From Gammaproteobacteria bacterium (GTDB lineage: Bacteria > Pseudomonadota > Gammaproteobacteria > UBA6429 > Thiohalophilaceae), in the NCBI GenBank assembly GCA_030594815.1, contig JAUVEN010000006.1, forward strand, positions 1-48,549: a DNA stretch of 48,549 nt. The letters are read 5' to 3'. The notes under the pieces are model-generated. The model searched no databases. It had not been told where the DNA came from and saw only the letters and a list, made by a program, of their open reading frames with translations. Shown piece by piece: positions 1-9,705 of this stretch (its first letter is position 1; each line of letters begins with the position of its first letter). Both the position numbers and the translations under genes were made by a program.

Positions 1-1
1 G

Positions 2-72
2 GGGGGCGGAGTCCAATCAGAGCGAAAGTGTTCTATAGTTAGGTGTGGATGCTCTAATTTGACTCCGAACCC
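2..72. repeat. Imperfect inverted repeat at window start
   Basis: Bases 2-23 and 51-72 form inverted arms with 18 of 22 positions matching; the shared core is CGGAGTC and AGAGC. The 27-base centre is AT-rich. It precedes the small gene at 133 and looks like one of the palindromic intergenic elements common in this window. The left edge of the window may cut a larger element or an upstream gene. Confidence 0.5.
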
Positions 73-132
73 TTTTAAAGGAAAAACAAATACCCTCACA
101 GTACGGAAAATAAACACAAGGAGTGTTTTTAC

Positions 133-462
133 ATGAGTTGCGCAATCGTTATTAACCTTGATTATGATAATCATTCAGAAAAGGCATGCCAGGAAGTTTG
201 GGATGCCATCAAAGCAAAAATGTTAGAAGCCGGTTTTCGTTTAGATAACCGTGTTTTTATTATTAAGCGTGATCAAAAAGAAACTTGTGAATTAGCGAGG
301 AGTGTCATCGAAGGCATGGAAGAACACCTCGAGTTTGACAAAAAACATGTTTTTGGCTATTTAAAAGATTTTTATGGTTATGACATGGAACACACCGAGA
401 ATCTTTTGGTACCTAAGAGTGATGATATTCTTGTTTCGACTAAGTCTAATTTTATGGACTAA
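133..462 (+). CDS. Small protein of unknown function (109 aa)
   Basis: I do not recognise this protein. The start is supported by a strong AAGGAG at 118-123, nine bases before the ATG. The predicted order is a strand (residues 2-11, hydrophobic then acidic), a helix (about 17-33), a strand (about 38-45, RVFIIKR) and a long helix (about 51-68). This could be a half ferredoxin-like fold of the type seen in Cas2/VapD-like proteins, but no catalytic signature supports such a function and there are no cas genes nearby. It has no signal peptide or membrane segment, so it should be cytoplasmic. Its last four bases overlap the end of the convergent small ORF at 459-593. Confidence 0.7.
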   Translation: MSCAIVINLDYDNHSEKACQEVWDAIKAKMLEAGFRLDNRVFIIKRDQKETCELARSVIEGMEEHLEFDKKHVFGYLKDFYGYDMEHTENLLVPKSDDILVSTKSNFMD

Positions 463-593
463 TCTCGTTCGTCAGGCCTTACTTTTGCAAGTTGTTCACG
501 AATATGGCGTGTGCTGCCAATTTGGTGGCCAAAATAATAGCCCATGACAAATAAAATCAGGCCTGAAAGGGTAGCAAAGAATACGGATAGCAT
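459..593 (-). CDS. Putative small single-pass membrane protein (44 aa)
   Basis: This short ORF starts at the ATG at 593-591 and stops at TAG 461-459. A GGAG lies about eight bases upstream of the ATG. Residues 2-21 form one hydrophobic segment (LSVFFATLSGLILFVMGYYF) followed by a charged, soluble tail (RHIREQLAKVRPDERD), so the predicted topology is N-out/C-in by the positive-inside rule. It lies in a gap that otherwise holds nothing between the gene at 133 and the transglycosylase. Function is unknown. The good ribosome site and a clean membrane helix plus charged tail argue that it is real, but its length makes chance possible. Confidence 0.5.
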   Translation of the reverse strand: MLSVFFATLSGLILFVMGYYFGHQIGSTRHIREQLAKVRPDERD

Positions 594-678
594 AGCGGGA
601 CTCCACTGAATAAATTATATGATCTATCTAATTATCGGCCTGAAAAAATCAGCCTTTAGAAATTAATTTATCAATAAA

Positions 679-2715
679 TTAGATTTTTTTACCACTGCTG
701 GAGGGCCTGGAAATGGGCATCATGCGCTCTAGCAAGGGTTTGCTTTCCAGGCCTAACCGTTGCTCGTAGATAATGGTGTAAGTGAGCACTCGCTTGAGAT
801 ACTTACGGGTTTCAGTGAAGGGCACATTCTCAATCCATAGGTCAGCACTTTGAGCTTCATCCTTTGGCATCCAACTTTTAACTCGCCAGGGACCCGCATT
901 ATAGGAGGCTGTTGCGAGTATAGAGTTGCCATTAAAGCGCTCCTGAAGTTTACGCAGGTAGCGAACCCCTAACTTGATATTGATGTTGCTTTTGAGCAAG
1001 TCTCGCTGATTAGGGCGCTTAATGCGCAAGGAACGAGCGACCTGGCGGGCAGTACGTGGCATGAGCTGCATGAGTCCCAATGCACCTGCAGAGGAGCGAG
1101 CATCAGCGGTGAAGGCACTTTCTTGCCGAATGACGGCAAAGGCCCAGGCGGGATTAATGTTTTCGTGTTTGGCCTGTTTTTCAATGTGATTTTTATGAGC
1201 CAGCGGGAAGCGTAATTCAAGATCATCCCAGTACTGCGCTAAAGCGAGAGTAATAATACTTCGATCATGCCAACCCCATTTATTGGCAAGTTGTGCTGCC
1301 ATCAGCAGCTGTTTTTTATCCATTCGCTGAATAGCAAAATGCCATTCTCGGCGGGCATCCACAATGCGTTTTAATTGATACAGTTCACCGGCACGGGCAA
1401 CAGCGGGAATATGCTGTAACTTTATAAGTTCGGCTGCAGGTGTGTTGATTGGGCGGTGGGTGAGTTGATAACGATCACCAATTCGGTCGGCAGCTAAAAA
1501 GCTGTAGTAAGAACGGTTGTCGGTTATTTGCAAATAGAGTGAACGAGCTTCATCCAGTCGCCCCATTTCTTCGAGCGCACGGGCTCGCCAGTAGTTCCAG
1601 CGTTCACTATTACGTTCATTACTTTTTAAATTATTCAGCCAGGCCAGTGCACCTTCCCAATCCTTGTCTCCAATTGCTGAAAGAATGTGTGGTGTGATAA
1701 CTTGGGCATCACGGCTTTCCAGTTTTAATTTCTTTAAGGTATCACGGCTGAGTGGTGTGGCTGCACGTGCTAATGAGAGCGCCAGCCGGCGTTCAATGCG
1801 TTCTTTTTCTTCTTTATTAAAACTATATTTATGACGAATTTCCTGCCAGTACTTAGCTGCAATCAAGGGTTTGCGGCGAGACAGACGCGTCATGCCATCC
1901 ACTAAAATCCAGTGCATGATGGGCGAGTGCTGATCTTTGAAATGTTGATCGGCTTTAAGTACATACTCAGGATTACGCTGTACTTTTTTCCATAGTGATA
2001 GCCAGAAAACCTCTTCCTTGGGTAATGATTTACCAATGTAGGTTGCAAGGCGACGTTTGCCTTTATTCATTGCCAAATGAATACGCGCCCAAAGTCGGTT
2101 TGATGTCATATAGCCGGCTTTTTTCCACTTCTTTAAAATAGGGTCACAGCTTTTCGGTAGTGATTTCCCGGTTAGCCATAACTCCCCCATAAGCGAGTAG
2201 GCCATACCTTGTTTATCGGTTTTATGCAGCGCATTAGCATACTGACAAAGCAGACGCGTATTTTGTGTCGGACGGAAATATTGGATTAGTGTTTTTGATT
2301 TTCCCCGACGAGCAAGTGAGTTAATCCAGCGGTAATACAGTTTATTGGCTAAAGGGGTATCGTGGTATGTCTGTAAAAAGTTTTGAATCTTTTGTGTCGA
2401 GGTACTATTAAGACGACGTTCTAATTCAATAAAACGTAAATAAGGATAGAGCGGATAATCATTCAGGCGGTGCTCCATTTTTTTATATTGGGTATAGCGA
2501 CCAAGCTTGAGAGCCTTCTCTGCCTGAACAAAGAGTTTGCGTTGCTTTTCTAACTGCTCAGCTTTTTTAAGCGGTATGGAGGTATTGGATTCCAATTGTT
2601 TTGGCATTTTTGCTAACGTGAAAGCACTAGACACAGAAGAGCTACCAAGTAGTAAAACACTACTTGCAAAGAAAATATTTGCCCAATATTTGACGGTTAA
2701 CCGGCTCAGGTCCAT
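679..2715 (-). CDS. slt: Soluble lytic murein transglycosylase, Slt70-like
   Basis: This periplasmic enzyme cleaves the MurNAc-GlcNAc bond of peptidoglycan with formation of 1,6-anhydromuropeptides. The protein (678 aa) has an N-terminal signal-type helix (about 8-30), a long alpha-helical superhelical region to about residue 490 (the U and L domains of Slt70), and a C-terminal SLT domain. The catalytic glutamate lies in AVIRQESAF at about residue 532, followed by GALGLMQLMPRTA and the SYNAGP motif. The frame is open further upstream to 2760, but the ATG at 2715 has GGTGGAG five bases ahead and puts the signal sequence at the terminus, so it is preferred. Length is close to E. coli Slt (about 645 aa). 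It is monocistronic and diverges from ilvD. Confidence 0.93.
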   Translation of the reverse strand: MDLSRLTVKYWANIFFASSVLLLGSSSVSSAFTLAKMPKQLESNTSIPLKKAEQLEKQRKLFVQAEKALKLGRYTQYKKMEHRLNDYPLYPYLRFIELERRLNSTSTQKIQNFLQTYHDTPLANKLYYRWINSLARRGKSKTLIQYFRPTQNTRLLCQYANALHKTDKQGMAYSLMGELWLTGKSLPKSCDPILKKWKKAGYMTSNRLWARIHLAMNKGKRRLATYIGKSLPKEEVFWLSLWKKVQRNPEYVLKADQHFKDQHSPIMHWILVDGMTRLSRRKPLIAAKYWQEIRHKYSFNKEEKERIERRLALSLARAATPLSRDTLKKLKLESRDAQVITPHILSAIGDKDWEGALAWLNNLKSNERNSERWNYWRARALEEMGRLDEARSLYLQITDNRSYYSFLAADRIGDRYQLTHRPINTPAAELIKLQHIPAVARAGELYQLKRIVDARREWHFAIQRMDKKQLLMAAQLANKWGWHDRSIITLALAQYWDDLELRFPLAHKNHIEKQAKHENINPAWAFAVIRQESAFTADARSSAGALGLMQLMPRTARQVARSLRIKRPNQRDLLKSNINIKLGVRYLRKLQERFNGNSILATASYNAGPWRVKSWMPKDEAQSADLWIENVPFTETRKYLKRVLTYTIIYEQRLGLESKPLLERMMPISRPSSSGKKI

Positions 2716-2919
2716 CGAAACTCCACCTAACACACAAAACGTATAATAATTATCGGCCAAAATGGATGAAATTTAATCTTTGATTCAGTTATTTGCCAAC
2801 TTTGCCTTATAATACCTGACTTTATTTTCCTAAACATGATCTAGAGCGGGTTTATGCTGGATTTAAAATAGGAAAGGTTTGAATTTTAAGACCCACCAGA
2901 ACGAATAACGGAGAGTTTC

Positions 2920-4608
2920 ATGAGCGATAAAAGTGATAATTTGAATAAATTCAGTAAACGCATTACTGAGCCAAAATCACAAGGTGCATCACAAGCGATG
3001 TTATACGGCACGGGTATGACCGAGGCTGATATGAAGAAACCTGAGATAGGTATTTCGAGCGTCTGGTGGGAAGGTAATACCTGCAATATGCATCTAAATG
3101 ATTTAGCTGCGAAAGTAAAAGAAGGTGTAGTAAAAGCGGGTATGGTCGGTATGCGTTTTAATACTATCGGTGTGAGTGATGGTATTTCTATGGGTACCGA
3201 TGGCATGAGTTACTCACTTCAGTCTCGTGAAATCATTGCAGATTCCGTTGAAACCGTAATGAGCGCGCAGTGGTATGACGGTAATATCTCTATTCCAGGT
3301 TGTGATAAAAACATGCCGGGTGTGATGATTGCCATGGGACGTTTAAACCGTCCGTCATTAATGGTTTATGGTGGCACGATTCGAGCGGGCCATTTAGGTG
3401 ATAAGAGTTTAGATATTATTTCTGCTTTCCAAAGTTACGGTGAGTTCATCACTGGCAAAATTGAGGAAGAAGAACGCAGCAATATTGTAAAAGAATCTTG
3501 TCCAGGTGCAGGTGCCTGTGGTGGTATGTATACCGCAAACACAATGGCTTCTGCTATTGAAGCGATGGGAATGACTCTACCATATAGTTCATGTACGCCA
3601 GCAACTGATCCAGACAAAATCGATGAATGTATCCGTGCCGGTGCAGCAATGCTGAACTTGCTCGAAAAAGATATTAAGCCACGTGACATTATGACGCGTG
3701 AAGCATTTGAAAATGCCATGGTTATTGTTATGGCATTAGGCGGTTCGACAAATGCTGTTTTACATTTACTCGCGATGGCGCGAGCGGTTGATGTTGAATT
3801 AAACATTGAAGATTTCCAAAGCGTGAGTGACCGCATTCCATTTATTGCAGACTTAAAACCAAGTGGCAAATATGTGATGGAAGATTTACATGCGATAGGT
3901 GGTATTCCTGCGGTAATGAAATTCTTGCTTGAAGCCGGTTTAATCAATGGCGACTGCATGACCGTAACAGGAAAAACAATCGCAGAAAATCTGGCTGATT
4001 TACCGGGTTTAAAAGAAGGACAGGACATCATTACACCGCTTGATAAACCGATTAAAGATTCAGGTCATATCCGTATCTTAAAAGGTAACTTTGCACCGGG
4101 TGGTTCAGTAGCAAAAATTACAGGTAAAGAAGGTTTAACCTTTACGGGTCCTGCTCGAGTTTATGATTGTGAAGAAGACATGATGGCCGGCCTTGAAAAT
4201 AAAGAAATTCAAAAAGGTGATGTAATTGTTATTCGATATGAAGGACCTAAAGGCGGACCAGGAATGCCTGAAATGCTAACCCCAACATCCGCAATTATGG
4301 GTGCAGGTTTAGGTTCAGATGTTGCGATGATTACCGATGGACGTTTCTCTGGAGGCTCTCATGGTTTCATTATTGGCCATGTTGTTCCTGAAGCACAGGA
4401 AGGTGGTCCGATTGCATTAGTGAAAAATGGTGATGTGATTACCGTTGATGCTAATACAAATAGTTTGTCGGTTGATTTAACGGATGATGAATTAGCGAAA
4501 CGTAAAGAAGCGTGGGTAATGCCTCCTTATAAGGCAACGCGTGGTACGTTGTATAAATTCATTAAATCAGTAAAGGACGCCTCACACGGCTGCGTCACCG
4601 ACGAATAA
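2920..4608 (+). CDS. ilvD: Dihydroxy-acid dehydratase
   Basis: IlvD dehydrates 2,3-dihydroxy-isovalerate and 2,3-dihydroxy-3-methylvalerate to the 2-oxo acids, the third common step of branched-chain amino acid synthesis. The 562-aa protein has the family's iron-sulfur cysteines at C55 (NTCNMHLND), C128 (GCDKNMPG) and C200 ([16 protein letters not shown]), the GGSTNAVLH motif and the C-terminal [19 protein letters not shown] motif. It is of the shorter class (about 560 aa), not the 616-aa E. coli type. GGAG sits eight bases before the ATG. A TATAAT at 2808-2813 is a possible -10 box, without a convincing -35. No other ilv gene is present nearby. The stop codon touches a palindromic repeat, and a strong terminator follows. 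Confidence 0.97.
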   Translation: MSDKSDNLNKFSKRITEPKSQGASQAMLYGTGMTEADMKKPEIGISSVWWEGNTCNMHLNDLAAKVKEGVVKAGMVGMRFNTIGVSDGISMGTDGMSYSLQSREIIADSVETVMSAQWYDGNISIPGCDKNMPGVMIAMGRLNRPSLMVYGGTIRAGHLGDKSLDIISAFQSYGEFITGKIEEEERSNIVKESCPGAGACGGMYTANTMASAIEAMGMTLPYSSCTPATDPDKIDECIRAGAAMLNLLEKDIKPRDIMTREAFENAMVIVMALGGSTNAVLHLLAMARAVDVELNIEDFQSVSDRIPFIADLKPSGKYVMEDLHAIGGIPAVMKFLLEAGLINGDCMTVTGKTIAENLADLPGLKEGQDIITPLDKPIKDSGHIRILKGNFAPGGSVAKITGKEGLTFTGPARVYDCEEDMMAGLENKEIQKGDVIVIRYEGPKGGPGMPEMLTPTSAIMGAGLGSDVAMITDGRFSGGSHGFIIGHVVPEAQEGGPIALVKNGDVITVDANTNSLSVDLTDDELAKRKEAWVMPPYKATRGTLYKFIKSVKDASHGCVTDE

Positions 4609-4728
4609 ACGAATCGTGAGACGCTAGATAACGGCGTTAATAATTAATTCAAAATGCTCATGTACTATTCGTACACTCCGCTTTTTCATTAATTATTGCC
4701 TTGTTCTCTAACGTCTCACAATCCGTTT
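4607..4728. repeat. ERIC-sized palindromic repeat, copy 1
   Basis: Outer arms 4607-4623 and 4712-4728 match at 15 of 17 positions (core GTGAGACG). The inverted symmetry continues inward imperfectly, for example AATAATTAAT on both sides. The whole element is clearly related to the copy at 29513-29656: both carry AGATAACGGCG, then TCAAAAT, then a CTCCG followed by a T-run, then CTTGTTCT. It begins inside the TAA stop of ilvD, so its RNA would fold directly at the mRNA end. Confidence 0.85.
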
Positions 4729-4742
4729 GATAGATTTAAGGG

Positions 4743-4775
4743 AACCGGTATCTTCTTTGGAGATACCGGTTTTTT
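4743..4775 (+). terminator. Rho-independent terminator after ilvD
   Basis: A perfect 11-bp stem, AACCGGTATCT (4743-4753) with AGATACCGGTT (4761-4771), has a 7-base loop and runs into six T residues (4770-4775) on the plus strand. It lies at the convergent junction and touches the last codon of the minus-strand helicase gene, so the coding end of that gene forms part of the T tail. Confidence 0.9.
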
Positions 4776-7700
4776 ATTCATTGAACTGAATATGCATATG
4801 ACCCAATTTATACATCAATGATCTGAATGTTTGTCCATTTTCATCGATGAGTTCGTGAGGGAATATAAACACAGGATCAATGTTGGGTGAGACGCGTTTT
4901 AATTGGAAGTAATAATCAAGAACAAGTTGTCCGACATTTTGTTCGCTGCCAAATCCAGATAAGTCAACTAAACCGACAACATGATCAGATTCGCCTTGTG
5001 GAAAGGCAATAAGATCAACAACTCGACCGGCATCACCGACGATGATGTTTTTTCTGAAATCGATACGTTCATCCTGAATGTTTTGTCGTAGTTCTTTATT
5101 ACTGCGTTGGCTGGATATTTCTAAACTGAATTTCAATAATGAGCCGATTAACGATTTATTTATTGCGTTATCCTGATTTGTTACGATTTGTTTTTTTAAA
5201 TCTTGCTTATGTAGTGAGCGCCATAAATAACTGGTGATGTTTGTTCGGTTATGTTCAAGCTGATCGAAATTACGGTGAAGGTAATGGTAGGCCTTTTTCT
5301 TGGGGCGACTCATTAATACGTTGAGTTCACCTTTACGTTTGTCAGCATCATCACCTTGTTTAAATGCACCCATGTTATAACGAGTAACATCCCACAAATA
5401 AAATATATAGTCGCGTTCTTTTCCTTGCAGTGCCGCACCTGCACCATCAAGTATATCTTCACCTCTGTTTAACTTACGTAAGTATTTATCTTTAATGAAT
5501 TTAACATACGGTTCGTTTTTAAGTAAGAAGTAACAAATCGCAACATCTGTTTCTAGGTTGATTTTTTTACCGGTCGTTTTTTCAATCGACTTTACTGTTT
5601 TAACGAGATATTCCATGAAACGGTCAACCATTTCCATTTCAATACCTTTAAATTTTCCGCTTGTTGCTTTCTTAGATTTTTCAATACCTTGTTCGCCGTA
5701 ATTTACCATAACGGCAGGAGGACGCTCGGGTAAACTCCATTGCATAATGTTGAGACCGTTGTCATAAACATATTTATTAGAGAATGCTATAATGTCCGCC
5801 GGGCAGCGGTAGTGTTCATCGAGCATGACGGAAGCTTGTTTAATTGATTTAACCAGGGCAAAGATATGAGACCCACCACCTTTAAAACCATGAGCTTGTG
5901 TTGAACGCAGATGTTCATCGAGTTCATGATCTTTAAAGAGGTAGTCATCAATAACAGAATCTTTTTGTAATACCGTTTGCTTATCATCACCCACTACCAG
6001 AACTTTTTTGCCACGGAACATAAGTGACATGGCATCATCAACGCGACATTGAGTTGCTTCATCTACAATAACGAGATCAAAGCTTTGTTCTTTACAAGGT
6101 AAGAGGAAGGGAACAGTTTGTTTTCTGGCAACCCAGATTGGGAAGGTTTCAAAAAGTTTTTCACGTAACTCATCAAAAACAGAACCACTTTCACTAATTG
6201 AATTAAATTGTTTCATACTCTCAACCAGAGACATGATGCTGGTTATGTTGTTTGTACCAGACTTCTTCTTGGACGAAGTTGCGTTATTGACAATTTCGCG
6301 TAAATTTTCAACCAAACGATCTCTTACTAATTGATCCTGCTGTTTAAACAAATCTTCAATTTGTTCTAGCTCGCCCTGAACTGATGAACCTTTTCCTGAT
6401 TGGTGACTAATGTTTCGATATAAATTAAGTGCACGATGAGGTGATTCTCCAAGACGAATAGATTCATGTAATTCTCTCAGTAATGCCCACAAACCTTCTG
6501 ACCATTTAGCTGACATTTTTAGCAGTGCATTTTGTTCCTGCACAATACGTAATAAGGTTTTAGTATTTGCATGCAATGGTGGTGTAAACGATGAACGTAT
6601 TTTTCGTATAAACCGGGTGATACTGTTTATTTCCGGAGACAGATAAGACTGAATAACTGATTCAAGATAGCGAATAATTTCATGACGAGGGTATTCATGT
6701 GTTAAGGCGTGAAATGCTTCAACTGTTTTAGGCTTTTCTTCAAGAAGTAGCGAAAGTATTTTTTCATCTTCTTTTAAAATTTTAACTTCATGGTCAAAGT
6801 TTTTGCTGGGAATCTTAAAGAAATTATAACATTCCGACATATTATTTTTGAGTAGTTCAAATCGGTTGTTAATAAAACCATCAATCAAGTCTCGATGTTT
6901 AGTACTTTTACCTTGCAACAGGCCTAGAAATTCAAGCAGGCCTGGATTATCAATTTGCCCTTCATCTTTTTTTAGTATTCTGCGATCAAATGAGACATCT
7001 TCTCCCATTTGTCCTATCATATTATTGGTGATTTGAGATTTTATTTTTTCTATTTTTTCACCAATGATAGTGATCTTTTTCTCAATGTTTTCACCTTTAG
7101 CACCAAGCCCGGGGCCGGGATCCTGAACATCAAATGACTTGCTTAGTTTTTTGACTAAATCTTCCAGCCCTTGTTCACCCGTTTGCACATCATCAACAAC
7201 TTTAATGGCACTGAATAGTAAATCTGTCCATTTGCGCTCAGCCGGTGTGCCACGATCATCTCCAATTAAATAGTCTTGTAGCTTTTCAATTAATGCTTCA
7301 ATTGCACCTTGTTGATCGCTGACAATAAGTATTCGTTGTTTGTTGCAAATACAATGAATGAGCAAATTCATAATGGCGTAGGTTTTACCTGTGCCGGGAG
7401 GACCTTCGAGTAAAACCAGATCATGGTCACGTAACTGATGAATTAAATTACGCGTGCTTTGTGGTAAAGCGCCCGGCATCCAGGTGATTTTTGCAAAGTC
7501 ATCTTTCTTTTTATGTTCGTCAGTATCTTGTTCCGGCGTAAGAAACTTACCGAGTAATGACTGATAAAAACGTTGGCTTGATTTATGAGCAACGGCTGTG
7601 ATTTGATCTAAATCGAGTTCTAATGCCTGATCAATCGGGTTCAGAAGTTTTGGTGCGCGGTAGAGATAAACACTTTGTAAGTCACATTCAATGCCTTTGA

Positions 7701-9042
7701 CATTAAGCTCTCCTAAAATACCACCTTTACCATTTTCATCCTGGAAACCTAAAAGAATTTCTCTGGTACGATCAAAGATAGACTCTTTAATCGGTAAGTA
7801 ACGTGATAAGTGAATACGATCATTTAATCTATCTACACTAATATCCTGAGCAAGTAAGGTTTTAAAAAACTTATCAACCTGGTCTACACCATTAATTTTT
7901 TCGCTAAATTTTTCAACTAAATTTGCTAATGCAAGATGGTTTAAATAAAACAAACCATCTTGCATAAGTTCTAAATGAACACCACGCCCCGATTCACGTA
8001 TACGTACTTTTGTATAATAAAGAGGGAACTGGAAAGTCCGAATTGAACGGTTGAATGTAAATAGCGCATCTGTTATTTCAAAACCTAAATAGAAATCACA
8101 TGAGCGGTCTTTAATGAATCTGTCCCGAAACTCGGATGCTTCTGCTGTGCTTAGCTCAAAATAGAGTTTACCGTTCCCAAATTCTTTAACATCAGATGCA
8201 AGTAAAGGGACCGGAAATTGAGATAGTATGGGTTTGCTTTTACTCGTTTTTGTTTTGCTACTATCATCTTTTTCGCTTGAAGATGGTGAGAATGATATTT
8301 TTCGGTCGCCAAAGACTTCTTCGTAATCAATACGAATATCTTTCTCGTTAAAGCGTTCACCTAACTTTGGCTTATATAAATCTGCTGTTTTCTTTTTTCT
8401 TTTCCGGCGTTCAATATCAGGTTTTACTTGAGATGATTTTTTATCGCTTTTTGCATCACCATCTAAAAATATTTTTTGCGCCAGACTAGGCGTATAACGC
8501 TCGGTTATTTGAAGAATATCCTTTCTTAATGCAAGACCACTGGTAATACTTTTACTGCCTTTTACAAAGCTAAATTGAAAAAGTTTATGGTAAGAAATTA
8601 TTTCCTGCAATACATCATTTGGATGTTGTAATTTGTCATCATAAAGAAGTTTATCAAGACTGATTAAACTACGTCTGTTAACAGTAATGTAACCTGATGA
8701 ACCGTCTCTTTCTTCAATGTCTTGTATGATCAGGTTTTCTAAATCTGAACCTGACGATTTAAAATAAAAGTAATCATGATTAAGAAATGCTGCTGTCATT
8801 TCAAATGCTTCGGGCTGTTTTTTATGTAGCTCGTTTTTTATAATAGAGCGAATGTGCGCTCTGAAAAGTCCAAAGATAAAGCGAGGTATGAATATGGTTT
8901 TACCTTCAGAGGTGTTCTCAAGTGAATAAATTTGAAAACCATGATCATTTTTAAACCTGCGTATACGAAAGGTATTCCCTTTTACGCCTTTTATTGAAAG
9001 GCCGTTTTCTGCAGTTTTTTTTCTGGAAAATGAATTTAGCAC
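4774..9042 (-). CDS. Large superfamily 1 helicase/ATPase, last gene of a motor operon
   Basis: This 1422-aa cytoplasmic protein carries superfamily 1 helicase motifs of the Upf1/COG1112 kind. Walker A is GPPGTGKT at 547-554, Walker B DEATQ at 994-998, motif III VGDDKQ at 1017-1022, then DEHYRCP at 1075-1081, ALQGKERDYIF at 1204-1214 and NVLMSRPKKK at 1241-1250 (arginine finger R1246). About 440 residues, rich in helices, separate Walker A from Walker B. The first 540 residues resemble nothing I recognise, with a charged linker at about 195-275. After residue 1320 comes a short alpha/beta domain with VVDLIAF (D1343) and GLVDLSG (D1360), which recalls the PD-(D/E)xK fold without its usual ExK. 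It starts 18 bases after the MotB-like gene, so it is almost certainly co-transcribed with the motor genes. A role in anti-phage defence is inferred from the Zorya likeness. The helicase call is strong; the nuclease idea is weak. Confidence 0.9.
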   Translation of the reverse strand: MLNSFSRKKTAENGLSIKGVKGNTFRIRRFKNDHGFQIYSLENTSEGKTIFIPRFIFGLFRAHIRSIIKNELHKKQPEAFEMTAAFLNHDYFYFKSSGSDLENLIIQDIEERDGSSGYITVNRRSLISLDKLLYDDKLQHPNDVLQEIISYHKLFQFSFVKGSKSITSGLALRKDILQITERYTPSLAQKIFLDGDAKSDKKSSQVKPDIERRKRKKKTADLYKPKLGERFNEKDIRIDYEEVFGDRKISFSPSSSEKDDSSKTKTSKSKPILSQFPVPLLASDVKEFGNGKLYFELSTAEASEFRDRFIKDRSCDFYLGFEITDALFTFNRSIRTFQFPLYYTKVRIRESGRGVHLELMQDGLFYLNHLALANLVEKFSEKINGVDQVDKFFKTLLAQDISVDRLNDRIHLSRYLPIKESIFDRTREILLGFQDENGKGGILGELNVKGIECDLQSVYLYRAPKLLNPIDQALELDLDQITAVAHKSSQRFYQSLLGKFLTPEQDTDEHKKKDDFAKITWMPGALPQSTRNLIHQLRDHDLVLLEGPPGTGKTYAIMNLLIHCICNKQRILIVSDQQGAIEALIEKLQDYLIGDDRGTPAERKWTDLLFSAIKVVDDVQTGEQGLEDLVKKLSKSFDVQDPGPGLGAKGENIEKKITIIGEKIEKIKSQITNNMIGQMGEDVSFDRRILKKDEGQIDNPGLLEFLGLLQGKSTKHRDLIDGFINNRFELLKNNMSECYNFFKIPSKNFDHEVKILKEDEKILSLLLEEKPKTVEAFHALTHEYPRHEIIRYLESVIQSYLSPEINSITRFIRKIRSSFTPPLHANTKTLLRIVQEQNALLKMSAKWSEGLWALLRELHESIRLGESPHRALNLYRNISHQSGKGSSVQGELEQIEDLFKQQDQLVRDRLVENLREIVNNATSSKKKSGTNNITSIMSLVESMKQFNSISESGSVFDELREKLFETFPIWVARKQTVPFLLPCKEQSFDLVIVDEATQCRVDDAMSLMFRGKKVLVVGDDKQTVLQKDSVIDDYLFKDHELDEHLRSTQAHGFKGGGSHIFALVKSIKQASVMLDEHYRCPADIIAFSNKYVYDNGLNIMQWSLPERPPAVMVNYGEQGIEKSKKATSGKFKGIEMEMVDRFMEYLVKTVKSIEKTTGKKINLETDVAICYFLLKNEPYVKFIKDKYLRKLNRGEDILDGAGAALQGKERDYIFYLWDVTRYNMGAFKQGDDADKRKGELNVLMSRPKKKAYHYLHRNFDQLEHNRTNITSYLWRSLHKQDLKKQIVTNQDNAINKSLIGSLLKFSLEISSQRSNKELRQNIQDERIDFRKNIIVGDAGRVVDLIAFPQGESDHVVGLVDLSGFGSEQNVGQLVLDYYFQLKRVSPNIDPVFIFPHELIDENGQTFRSLMYKLGHMHIQFNE

Positions 9043-9060
9043 TTTATACCTTATTTACAA

Positions 9061-9705
9061 TTATCGGATTAATAGAGAAACACGCCTGTTACGTGATCGA
9101 GCTTTTTCAAGTTGAGACTCTTTCTTTCCTCTTACATCAACAATAGGACGGGTATGAGCATAGCCAACAGCACGTAGTCGTCGGGAAGAAAATCCGAGTT
9201 TATTTAAATGCAGTATGACACTGCTGGCACGTTTACCACTTAAACTCCAGTTGGTTTCTATTTCGCCATCGTTGTAACGATAAAATGGAACATCATCGCT
9301 GTGCCCTTCAATATCTATAAGGTAATCAGTAGTCCGTATTTTTTTCAATAAGGGTTCAAATGATTTAAGAGCTGCTTTTTTAATAATTGCACTGCCAGGT
9401 GAAAACAGTACACCGGTATCAAGATCAACACGCACACCATCTTTTGCGAGTTGCACTGTTGCTCCTGGAATTCCTGGCGTGCCTTCAATTATTTCTTTAA
9501 GTGACCCTGCAAGTTCGACCAGCGTGTTTTCAGTGCTACCCGTCATCACACTTTTTACTTTTTCAAAAGAGCCAATATCTATTTTACTCATGGTTAATAA
9601 CATGACAAAGAACACGCATAGGATAACCATTAAGTCGCCAAAGCTTATATAGAAGACATCAAGACCTTCCTCGTTATTATCAACGGTTAGCTGATCAAGT
9701 TTCAT
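9061..9705 (-). CDS. MotB/ZorB-like peptidoglycan-binding motor protein
   Basis: This 214-aa protein has one membrane helix (about 18-39, ISFGDLMVILCVFFVMLL) carrying an aspartate at D24, at the place of the proton-accepting aspartate of MotB (D32 in E. coli). A C-terminal OmpA/MotB domain (about 85-214) follows with GHSDDVPF, NWSLSGKRA, RLRAVGYA and ARSRNRRVSLLI, the usual peptidoglycan-binding pattern. It should form a proton-driven complex with the MotA-like protein encoded just upstream; the two genes overlap by four bases (ATGA, 9702-9705). There are no flagellar genes in the window, and the next gene is a helicase. That arrangement is like ZorB of Zorya defence systems rather than a flagellar stator. 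Length fits both families. Confidence 0.9.
   Translation of the reverse strand: MKLDQLTVDNNEEGLDVFYISFGDLMVILCVFFVMLLTMSKIDIGSFEKVKSVMTGSTENTLVELAGSLKEIIEGTPGIPGATVQLAKDGVRVDLDTGVLFSPGSAIIKKAALKSFEPLLKKIRTTDYLIDIEGHSDDVPFYRYNDGEIETNWSLSGKRASSVILHLNKLGFSSRRLRAVGYAHTRPIVDVRGKKESQLEKARSRNRRVSLLIR

Noticed and set aside
637-655. GGCCTGA-AAAAA-TCAGCCT hairpin as a terminator near the small membrane gene.
   Set aside because: The stem needs a bulge, is short, and no clean U-tract follows on either strand.
2808-2813. TATAAT before ilvD as a full promoter.
   Set aside because: No -35 box lies at 16-18 bases; TTGCCA at 2793 is only 9 bases away, so it is reported only as a possible -10.
3435-4031. 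198-codon minus-strand frame inside ilvD.
   Set aside because: It lies wholly antisense to a well-supported gene, has no ribosome site and reads as low-quality protein.
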